Shown: positions 1 through 6,600 of the stretch, one piece after another
How positions within the stretch are numbered: the first letter of the stretch is position 1
Layout of the letters: each line of letters begins with the position of its first letter
Source: Clostridia bacterium
GTDB taxonomy: Bacteria; UBA6262; WVXT01
Assembly: GCA_030671905.1 (NCBI GenBank)
Contig: DAOVHK010000030.1
Span: 1-13,022 of the forward strand
Direction: 5' to 3'
Length of the DNA: 13,022 nucleotides
Notes under the pieces: model-generated
Told to the model about the DNA's origin: nothing
What the model saw: only the letters and a program-made list of their open reading frames with translations
The model's database searches: none
Position numbers and translations under genes: made by a program

Positions 1-11
1 CAATCCGGCCG

Positions 12-162
12 GGGTTCTCACCATCTCGAACCCGTCGCCAGACTTGTCCCTCCTTATTCGTCGCGACGGCGACCCTTTCGCTTCGCTTCAGTCGGTGGCC
101 GGCCTGCTCACCATCTCGCAGGCGTCGCTAACCCGTTCCTCCTTATTCGTCGGAACAGCGAC
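12..162. repeat. Two tandem copies of a double-hairpin unit with invariant loops
   Basis: Copy A is 12-73 and copy B 102-162. Each has a first hairpin with the identical 10-base loop TCACCATCTC (18-27 and 108-117) on unlike but perfect 6-bp stems: GGGTTC/GAACCC in A and GCCTGC/GCAGGC in B. Each then has a second hairpin closed by GTCGCC/GGCGAC (A) or GTCGCT/AGCGAC (B), whose apical loop TCCTTATTCGTC is the same in both (51-62 and 140-151). In B an inner stem GTTCC/GGAAC is perfect; in A it is weaker. The units are joined by a 28-base spacer. Constant loops with compensating stems point to selection on folded RNA or DNA. The array may continue past the window edge. Confidence 0.7.
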
Positions 163-186
163 CCCCTTATTTACTAAATTTTCTGC

Positions 187-216
187 AGTTTATCATAATT
201 CAAATAACATTGTCAA
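187..216 (-). promoter_or_regulatory. Putative promoter facing the window edge
   Basis: On the minus strand a perfect -35 box TTGACA (211-216) is followed after 18 bases by TAAACT (187-192); GATAAA (189-194, spacer 16) is the alternative -10. It begins 23 bases past the stop of the TPR gene and would start transcription near 178, running directly into the double-hairpin repeats. No open frame with a ribosome-binding site follows within the window, so the product may be a non-coding transcript or a gene beyond the edge. Confidence 0.5.
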
Positions 217-238
217 GAAAAATCCTCAAGGTTTTCCA

Positions 239-1756
239 TCACTTTTTACCTCTACGATGCTCCATTTCCGCTTGCAGCTTGATGATAGCGCGACGAGCTT
301 TTTTGTGGTCAGTATCCAGTTTCAGAACTATCCGCCACTCTTTCATCGCCTGAGAAAGGTCTCCATGAGCGTAAGCCACCAATCCATCCTGGTAATGCAT
401 AGTAATTAATTCTTCTTTCTCTTCGCTTGTAGTACCAGTCTTTTCTAATTCCTTTACATATTCTTCGATTTCTTCTTCGTAGTCAGAATATCCAATCCCT
501 TCCCCTGATATTTTCAATCTCTCTTTGGCTTTGGCAATATATCCCCTGGCACCATTGTGTGAAGGTTCCATCTTTAATACTTCTTCCCACTGCCTGATGG
601 CCTCTTTGAACCCTCCTGCCAAATAGTAGTTTATCCCCTGTCTGTAATAGACCTCTATCTTCTCTTCCTTGGCGCTTCTTGCCCCACCCTTCTTTCCTTT
701 CCCCCGAGAGTTTACACGGGCAATCTTATCTCTCGCTTTCTTTAAGTAGTCTTTTGCCCCCCTATGCGTGGGGTCTATCTTGAGCACCCCTTTCCATTCT
801 TTAATCGCCTTGTTAAACTGTCCTTCAGCATAGTAGTCTATCCCCCGAAAATAACGCTTCTCTACAGTTTCCCGAAGTTTCCTCTCTTTTTCCTCCTTCT
901 TTATCGTAGCTACCTTTTCTTTGGCTCTGGAGAGGAGCTCTCGAGCTTTCCTATGTTGGGGATTAAATTTTATGACTTCTCCCAACTGTTTAATTGCTTC
1001 ATTAATCTTCCCTTTATTGTAGTGGGCCAATCCATCGCGATACAGAACCTCCGCTTTCTCAAATGCTTCTTCTTCTTGCCTTCGCTTCTTGGCAATTTTG
1101 ATAAATTCGGGAATCTCTTTGTTTAATGGGTCAATCTTAAGCGCATTCTCCCATTGAGAAATCGCCTTCGCCCACTCACCTTTAATATAGAAGACTGTCC
1201 CTTGTGCATAATACAACTCAGCAACAGTTTCAAAGTCTCCTTTATTCACAATCTTTTCCAGCCGCTTTCCAATCAGCTCCAGATACTTCTTTGCCTCTTT
1301 ATGTTCTGGTTCGATTTCCAATGCTGCATTAAATGCCTCACTGGCCTTCAAAAACTCACTGCGTTTGTAATGTTTTATTCCCTTATCATAACTCTCTTTC
1401 ACTTTCTTCTTCCGTTCAGCAATTACAGTTTTGGCTCTCTTCAGAATCTCTTTCCTCTCAGATTCCCTTCTGGCCTCCACTTCCTCCAGAAATTTCCTTC
1501 CTGCTTTTTCCAGATAATCCTTGGCCTGGTTATTAGTAGAGTCCAAAAATAAAGCCTCTGAAAAATTTTCCATCGCCGATTTGTAATTTCCTGCTTCATA
1601 ATTTGCCAGGCCCTGCTTAAAATATTTTTCAGAAGACACTGTCTCGGCAGGTAAAATTTCCCGGGGAATATAACTCAAGGCCAACAAAAGAAAGAAAGCC
1701 AGGAATAGTATCTTATAGCTTAGCCCCTGAATGTGAAATTGACTTCGCCTGAACAT
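239..1756 (-). CDS. Membrane-anchored or secreted protein with seven TPR units
   Basis: The 505-residue protein begins with basic residues and a hydrophobic helix (about 15-31, YKILFLAFFLLLALSYI), a signal anchor or signal peptide with possible cleavage after LPA at 36-38. The rest is soluble and very rich in Lys and Glu. Seven TPR-like units begin near residues 42, 119, 179, 236, 299, 369 and 452. Each has the form 'YxxGxxxYxxGxxxxAIxxWxxxLxxxPxHxxAxxYLxxA' (for example YYRQGINYYLAGGFKEAIRQ), and they are separated by charged helical spacers, giving a period near 60-80 rather than 34. TPR arrays bind partner proteins, and an envelope scaffold or secretion/pilus assembly role is likely but unproven. 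The start is supported by GAGGAG six bases upstream. Transcription is probably controlled by the phased repeats at 1805-1855. Confidence 0.93.
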   Translation of the reverse strand: MFRRSQFHIQGLSYKILFLAFFLLLALSYIPREILPAETVSSEKYFKQGLANYEAGNYKSAMENFSEALFLDSTNNQAKDYLEKAGRKFLEEVEARRESERKEILKRAKTVIAERKKKVKESYDKGIKHYKRSEFLKASEAFNAALEIEPEHKEAKKYLELIGKRLEKIVNKGDFETVAELYYAQGTVFYIKGEWAKAISQWENALKIDPLNKEIPEFIKIAKKRRQEEEAFEKAEVLYRDGLAHYNKGKINEAIKQLGEVIKFNPQHRKARELLSRAKEKVATIKKEEKERKLRETVEKRYFRGIDYYAEGQFNKAIKEWKGVLKIDPTHRGAKDYLKKARDKIARVNSRGKGKKGGARSAKEEKIEVYYRQGINYYLAGGFKEAIRQWEEVLKMEPSHNGARGYIAKAKERLKISGEGIGYSDYEEEIEEYVKELEKTGTTSEEKEELITMHYQDGLVAYAHGDLSQAMKEWRIVLKLDTDHKKARRAIIKLQAEMEHRRGKK

Positions 1757-1783
1757 ACTTAACTCCTCGGCACAAAATTAACC

Positions 1784-1812
1784 ATCATAATCCATTACAT
1801 ATTTTACTACAA
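1784..1812 (-). promoter_or_regulatory. Putative promoter of the TPR gene
   Basis: On the minus strand TATGAT (1784-1789, five of six) lies 17 bases downstream of a poor -35, TTGTAG (1807-1812), which is covered by the nearest phased repeat. The weak -35 with adjacent repeats is the layout of an activator-dependent promoter. An alternative -10 is TAAAAT at 1801-1806. The predicted leader is about 20 bases. A ribosome-binding site GAGGAG (1763-1768) sits six bases before the ATG. Confidence 0.45.
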
Positions 1813-1855
1813 GAATGTTACACTGGTGTTACAGAATTGTTACATTTTTGTTAAT
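1805..1855. promoter_or_regulatory. Five 11-bp-phased direct repeats: candidate OmpR/PhoB-family operator
   Basis: Plus-strand TGTTACA occurs exactly three times at 11-base intervals (1816-1822, 1827-1833, 1838-1844). Two weaker copies continue the phase: TACTACA (1805-1811) and TGTTAAT (1849-1855), each matching five of seven positions. Seven-base direct repeats with four-base spacers on one helical face are the classic binding pattern of OmpR/PhoB-type response regulators, and the minus-strand core TTAACA/TGTAACA resembles the PhoP box of Bacillus. The last repeat overlaps the predicted -35 position of the TPR gene promoter, as in activated pho promoters. The regulator itself is not in the window; the receiver protein at 2084-2464 lacks a DNA-binding domain. 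Confidence 0.65.
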
Positions 1856-1910
1856 TTTTGGCAAGCATTTTTTAGGTGGGTTAACTTGAGGGAATGTTGG
1901 TGAGAAAAAA

Positions 1911-2068
1911 TTGTAGCAAAGCACAAGCTTTGCACAGATTAAATCTGTGCCTACAATGGCTCTGTACAATATTTGTAGGCACAATTTCAAATTGTGCAGG
2001 TTGTAGGCACGGTTTCAACCGTGCAATCAGGAACATTCGTAGGCAGAGTTATCTCTTTCCAACTACGA
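1911..2068. repeat. Cluster of palindromic TTGTAG/CTACAA repeat elements
   Basis: At least five small palindromes lie in 160 bases between the regulator and TPR genes. They are GCAAAGC-acaa-GCTTTGC (1916-1933) and GCACAGAT-taa-ATCTGTGC (1932-1950), together framed by TTGTAG (1911-1916) and CTACAA (1951-1956); GCACAATT-tca-AATTGTGC (1979-1997) and GCACGGTT-tc-AACCGTGC (2007-2024), each preceded by TTGTAGGCAC or a close variant; and AGAG-ttat-CTCT (2045-2056), framed by TCGTAG (2037-2042) and CTACGA (2063-2068). Stems differ in sequence but stay perfectly paired, and the ends are constant. This pattern suggests REP-like or MITE-like elements inserted repeatedly in intergenic DNA. No gene is seen here. 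Confidence 0.75.
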
Positions 2069-2083
2069 CTAAATCACATTCCA

Positions 2084-2464
2084 TTATGGCGGACTCTTGT
2101 CCATTTCCAGACCTCTTATCTTATCTAACAGATTATCAAAATCGATCGGTTTAAATAAGTAGTCAACCGCTCCCATCTGGATTCCTCTCTTTTTGCGAAT
2201 TCCATTAATTACTGATATCATCATCACTGGAATTGAATTTAGGCCCTTATCTCTCTTGAGAGCTTCCAGCACTTCAAAGCCATCCATCTCAGGCATAAGC
2301 ACATCTAAGGTAATAAGGTCTGGAGCACTTGTCCTGGCCTTCTCCAGAGCCTCTTCGCCGCTTAAGGCAAGAATTGCCTCATACCCTTCCGCTTCTAAAT
2401 TAATCTTGATCAGATACCCCACCGGGAATTCATCGTCGATAATTAAAATTTTTCGCAGTTTCAT
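2084..2464 (-). CDS. Single-domain response regulator (CheY-like receiver)
   Basis: The 126-residue protein is one complete receiver domain with no output domain. It would be phosphorylated on an aspartate by a histidine kinase and signal by protein contact in the cytoplasm. All key residues are visible: the acidic pair Asp10-Asp11 in LIIDDE, phosphoacceptor Asp54 in LDVLMPEMDGFEV, Ser84 at the Thr/Ser switch position (MMISV), and Lys105 in LFKP. The start is set by a perfect ribosome-binding site. Transcription is preceded by a c-di-GMP riboswitch with a terminator, so the gene should be made only when c-di-GMP is high. No kinase gene lies in the window. The upstream giant gene and the downstream TPR gene are separated from it by their own signals, so it is probably monocistronic. 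CheY-like motor control, a phosphorelay or an adaptor role cannot be told apart. Confidence 0.95.
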   Translation of the reverse strand: MKLRKILIIDDEFPVGYLIKINLEAEGYEAILALSGEEALEKARTSAPDLITLDVLMPEMDGFEVLEALKRDKGLNSIPVMMISVINGIRKKRGIQMGAVDYLFKPIDFDNLLDKIRGLEMDKSPP

Positions 2465-2470
2465 AATACC

Positions 2471-2478
2471 CCTCCTTT
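2471..2478 (-). promoter_or_regulatory. Strong ribosome-binding site of the response regulator
   Basis: AAAGGAGG, a perfect Shine-Dalgarno match, ends six bases before the ATG at 2462-2464. It fixes the start of the regulator and lies beyond the terminator, so translation itself does not appear to be gated by the riboswitch. Confidence 0.9.
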
Positions 2479-2509
2479 AAAAATATAGATTTTGTGGGGA
2501 ATTTTATAT

Positions 2510-2567
2510 AAAAAATGCCGGACCCCCCCCATAACGGGTTCCCCATACTCGTTATCGGCAGCCCGGC
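2510..2567 (-). terminator. Riboswitch-controlled intrinsic terminator
   Basis: On the minus strand GCCGGGCTGCCGATAACG (2550-2567) pairs with CGTTAT-G8-TCCGGC (2517-2536), and a run of six T follows at 2510-2515. The inner ATAACG/CGTTAT and outer GCCGG/CCGGC parts pair perfectly, and the G8 run pairs with the CTGCC part with some wobble. The 5' arm is the 3' closing strand of the aptamer, so the two structures exclude each other. Ligand binding should therefore prevent termination and turn the downstream gene on. The regulator start codon lies 46 bases further. Confidence 0.85.
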
Positions 2568-2645
2568 CGGTTCAACTGCAATGTTGTCTATCTTGTAACC
2601 CCGAGGCTTTGCGCCCCCTGATTGCTCAGGGTTTGCCCTTTCGGA
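2551..2645 (-). promoter_or_regulatory. Cyclic di-GMP-I (GEMM-I) riboswitch aptamer
   Basis: The minus strand carries the hallmarks of this class in order: GGGCAAACC (2630-2638), a hairpin CCCTGA-GCAA-TCAGGG with a GNRA tetraloop (about 2617-2632), the invariant GCGCAAAGCC (2604-2613), a variable second arm with its tetraloop-receptor side (2568-2603), and the closing CCGGGCTGCCGA (2555-2566). The block GGGCAAACC is identical to the V. cholerae Vc2 aptamer, including the G that contacts c-di-GMP. The cGAMP-preferring variants change that G to A, so c-di-GMP is the likely ligand. It lies in the leader of the response regulator gene, about 90 bases from its start. Confidence 0.93.
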
Positions 2646-2652
2646 ATATTGA

Positions 2653-2681
2653 ATTATTTCAAAAATCTCCTGTAGCAGCAA
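2653..2681 (-). promoter_or_regulatory. Putative sigma-70 promoter of the riboswitch transcript
   Basis: On the minus strand, TTGCTG (2676-2681) and AATAAT (2653-2658) are separated by 17 bases. The -10 box matches the consensus at five of six positions, the -35 box at three of six. The predicted start, near 2646, falls exactly at the 5' edge of the aptamer, as expected for a riboswitch leader. The -35 box overlaps one of the palindromes. No other pair fits as well between the giant gene and the aptamer. Confidence 0.5.
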
Positions 2682-2773
2682 AGCGTAATCTTTGCTTTCC
2701 TGCCCTTCTTTTGGGCGACCACCCCCTTTCCACGGAACCCCTACAATGCAGAGCTATTGCTCTCTAACTACAA
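2678..2773. repeat. Cluster of short palindromes with TGTAG/CTACA ends
   Basis: Between the giant gene and the riboswitch lie three small hairpins on the plus strand: GCAAAG-N6-CTTTGC (2678-2695, preceded by TGTAG at 2671), GCCC-N7-GGGC (2702-2716) and AGAGC-TATT-GCTCT (2750-2763). CTACAA occurs at 2741-2746 and 2768-2773. The same ends and similar stems occur at 1911-2068, so both stretches belong to one palindromic repeat family. None has a T-tract, so they are not obvious terminators, although the last begins 12 bases after the giant gene's stop. Confidence 0.6.
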
Positions 2774-2774
2774 A

Positions 2775-3647
2775 TTATGCCTCAACCTTATATACCTTCT
2801 CTTGGTCCTTGATTCCTTCAAGATAGTTCTTATCTACCTGTGTTGCCGGCAGAATAATCGTGCCATCCCTCCTAATCTGAGGCAATAACTTTCCTGCCTG
2901 TTCAGGGTAGTTCTTCTTTATGAACTCTATCAGCCACTTGGAAACCTTACCCTCTATGGCTACAACCAGTCCTGCTGCTGTAGATAATACTTCTCCCTCT
3001 CCCGCTGGATTCAGTAGCACCCAGAGAATCCTCTCCATCATCTTCTCATCTCCATCCTTTTCCCATCTATCCATCTTATCGGTAATAATCCTAATCTTAG
3101 TCCCATTACCATCTGTCTTACCCACGAGCCTCTCATTGATGATGGAGAATACTGCCTTCGCACTTATCTTCCGAGTCCTTGATATGCCTACTATTCCTCC
3201 TGCCTTGCTCAGTGTTTCCTCATCAATTATCAACTCCTTATTTACTATCCTGGCCACATCCTCTATCGATAGACCACACGCGCTCATATAGTCCCTTAAC
3301 ATCTCTTCCATAACTTCTCTACTTACATCTCTTCTACTGGAAACAAAGGCAAACTTGACCCTACCGAGGTTCCCTTCTTCCTCTGCTACATCAATTATCC
3401 TCTTCATAACTTTGAGAGCCTCGATACTCTTCGGCCTGACTCTTAGTTCTGTCCTCATTTGTGAAGGAGTAGCCTCTTTATCAAGCTTTATTTCCAAGAG
3501 AGCATCCAAGTCGACCGCAACTACCTGTGTCACTTTACCCCCGAAGACCTCCGGTCTAACTTGATACTCTAAGAATAGCTCAGCCTTTGTTCTCCCCAAG
3601 CCAGCAGCTTTAGCCGGCGATAACTCCGTTCCCGACTTGAAGATTGC
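2775..3647 (-). other. Domain: unrecognised C-terminal alpha/beta module
   Basis: Residues 3106-3395 end in the TAA at 2775-2777. Alternating hydrophobic strands and amphipathic helices suggest a compact alpha/beta fold: VTQVVAVDLDALLEIKL, then RVKFAFVSSRRDVSREVMEE, an inserted helical pair near 3225-3250, KIRIITDKMDRWEKDGDE, then ILWVLLNPAGEGEVLSTAAG, and the end TIILPATQVDKNYLEGIKD. 'VDLD' followed later by 'FVSSRR' and 'IITDK' faintly recalls a HAD-like order, but the catalytic DxD is not present and I do not claim it. It directly follows the PGI-like domain and has similar base composition, so the two may have evolved as one unit. Confidence 0.5.
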
Positions 3648-6600
3648 CCGTAGGCTACCCGACTTCCTGGAGCGACTGATTGCCATAAGATAACTGGTGA
3701 CACTAGCAAATTCTGCAATATAGAATAGCGCGCCAATATCTTCCTTACTTCCCAAAGGAATCTCAAATACAGGATAGCCTGCCTCTTCTAATTTACTCGT
3801 CACCCTGAAGGGCGACCCACCAAAAACTGGTCGGGCACTCTTCAGAGTGCCGTTCAACCTAATCGCAATAAATGCTGTATTCTTTCCATAGCTTTCAGGA
3901 CTGGCCAACTCCCCTTCCAATATGGGAATAATTCCCTTACCTTCTCTTCCCAGAAGTGGAATCAGTTCTCCCCAAGCCTTAGCGAATCCTTTTAGTTCCT
4001 CAGGCAATACCAGAAGTATCCGGTTCCGTCCTGCCTTCCTCATAGCTTCCTGCAAGATTAGCAATTGAGCACCCGGGTTATTATTAACATCCATCTCCCT
4101 GCACATCGCCATACCTTTTTTAACACCCTTCAGGAATCTCTTTATATCCACACCTTGTAATTTTAATAGAACCAATAACCCTTCGGCACGATTAAATCTC
4201 CTCAGGGATTTCATCTTCCCGGCTTCCTCAGCAGAAACTTTCCTGCTTTCTCCTATCCATATGAAATGCTCACTTACTTTAGATTTTATCTCCCCAATAG
4301 GAACTTCCCGGCTCCTGTAAAATTCAGTTAACTTCGCATAGACATATTCATATGGACGCCCTGGATAGGAAACCACAAACAGAGTCTTCTCCGGATTTAT
4401 CTCCTTTGTTTCTATAGCCCTTATTGTTTCTTCTTCAATTACCTCTACTTTCTTGTAATTTCCTCTCACCTCTTTGACAAATTCTTCAATTCCTCTTACC
4501 CTTCCTTCCATCTCCTGGACAAGAGGTGTCCATTCCAACAATGAATTAATCTCCGTATTCCCCTGGTAAGCACTTTCCTCCGCACCTAACTGCGCTACCT
4601 TTTTCCTTTCATTTAATTCCTCTATAAGTGCCATTATCTCGGTAATCTCTTTCTCAGGCAATTTCTGCCTTAGAACACCAAACCAGCTCATCCTCATTTG
4701 TTCCCTCTCCGAAGGCCGATGAAGAATAACCGAAACAAACCTCCTTCCTATCTCTACCACAGGCTTCCCAACCTCCCGTACAATTCCCAGAGCCAAAACC
4801 TCAGGCAATCTGAATACTGCCACTTTCACCAGATATTCCCTTACAATACAAACCTGGCGATAAAATTCCTTAACCAAATTCCTTACCGACTCAATTGCCT
4901 CTTCCAATCTAATGGCTCTATACCTGACAGGAATTCCCATAACCCTTCCACCAATATCTACAGCCACCCCAGCAAAGAAAAGCATCCCAATAAATCCACC
5001 TAAGCTAGCTAAGGCTAGCAAACCATTCCCCGGAAAGCCAAAAGCAGCCTGGAGTTGATGAATGCTCGGATTATTATTGATTAAAGTCGACTCTAAATTA
5101 TTAGCCAAAGTAGTAGGCATCCCATAGGCAGATGAAACTTTCCCAAACAGAATTGTTAATACTGCACCCAAAGGGATAATGAAGGGGAAGATGGATTTGA
5201 GGGATGGTTTCCCGTTTGAGCCGGGGCCGCCTCCCTTATTAGGCGGAGAAACGGTTTCTGGTTTTGCTTTTTTCTTACCCGAAACTGATTTTACATCCCA
5301 CCAGCCGGCCCAGGCTTCAAGCACAATCTTTCTAAGAAGTATGAAATTAAAGTTTGTGCAGAAAACAGGTATCCAGTATTTTAATATGGCAAACATTAAA
5401 AGGGCAACAAGGGTTGAACCAAAGCCGTTGGTAAAACCGTGTTTTAATGCAATTTGCCAATCCTCAGGTTTTATTCTTAACCACCGCTGTAAGAACGCGT
5501 AAGCTCCTCCAAAAAATCCGATAAATAACAGGCTAAATACAAAACTTGCCAACCCCCCGAAGGGATTTAATGTGTTTGATAGAAACGTAACGCAAAACAT
5601 CACCGGAAGGGCAAAGCCAGTAAAGAAGATGCTGTTGCTAAATTTAAGTGCCCTTACTTTAAAGAAACCGGGTTTTATGCCGCTTAATTTAAAGCTTCTT
5701 TTATCGCTTATCCAGTTTCTTAGGGCTGTAAGCACAAACCATAAAACAGTCTTGCCTAATGTAAACCAACTTGATACCATTGAAGCAAACGCCGTTGCCA
5801 TTGATATTGATATCTTAATCCGGTTTATTTTTTCAAAACGCGTCAATTCTTTTATATTTTTTTCATCGCGCCATCTTGCAAAGTCTTTAACTTCAAATGT
5901 AAACTGCCTAATCACACCTTTTATAACTAATAGCCATAACTCAAGTCGGTTCCTACAATCTCTTAAACTTGCTTGCTTTCTTTCATGGCGCCTTCTGGCA
6001 AAGGATTTAACCATTCTTGCAACAAGACCCGTTTGGCGTTTATCTTTAATAATGGCCTTCTTAATTATAAGAAACCAGACAAGCAAACCAAATGCGATAA
6101 GCACAACAAACCAGGCGCCAACAAGACTATGAGCGTGAATTAATAATCTTGTCGCGCCAATAATGCCTAATAGCAAGCCACCCAGCATTATTATGCGTAA
6201 TCTGCGTCTGGTCTTTCTAATATCACTTAGGGGATATTTCCTTTGAGCCTTAGCCGCCATATAACCACCTTTATCGGACTCATTTTTCTTGCCCGAAAAT
6301 ATAGGAAGAATATCTCTTAAATCTTCTATATTTGTTAATTTATCCGATTTTTCCAATCTTTCTGCGACTTGATTCCACCTTTTTTTATCTATTGATAATT
6401 GTTTAGCAAGTTGTTTAGCCTTTTCCTTGAGATTTTCAGGGACTTCTTCAGTTAAAGTTTCCGAACCGATTTTATTTCCTTTATATTCATCTCCTTTAAT
6501 TTTAGAGCGCTTTAATACACGCGGTGGTTTTACAGCTCCTCCCAATTTCCCACAATCCGGGCAAGCATCAATTATGTATCCATCTTTTGTCTCAACCCAA

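Noticed and set aside
12..162. CRISPR array
   Set aside because: Two units with covarying stems and a 28-base low-complexity spacer; repeats are not identical and no cas gene is visible.
44..409. Plus-strand open frame of 121 codons at the window start
   Set aside because: It runs through the double-hairpin repeats and then antisense to the 3' end of the TPR gene; the translation shows only repeat-derived and antisense sequence.
1911..2068. tRNA or other classical RNA gene
   Set aside because: The hairpins are independent short palindromes without cloverleaf order, CCA end or T-loop consensus.
1894..2154. Plus-strand open frame of 86 codons
   Set aside because: It is made of palindromic repeats and the antisense end of the regulator gene, with no credible ribosome-binding site.
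2430..2681. Minus-strand open frame of 83 codons between the giant gene and the regulator
   Set aside because: It lies almost wholly on the riboswitch and terminator, overlaps the regulator start, and its protein has no recognisable features.
2750..2763. Hairpin 12 bases after the giant gene's stop as its terminator
   Set aside because: The stem has only five pairs and no T-tract follows on the minus strand; it matches the palindromic repeat family instead.
4698..6132. Several plus-strand frames of 60-186 codons opposite the giant gene
   Set aside because: They are antisense shadows of a well-supported coding frame with clear domains; none has its own conserved motif.
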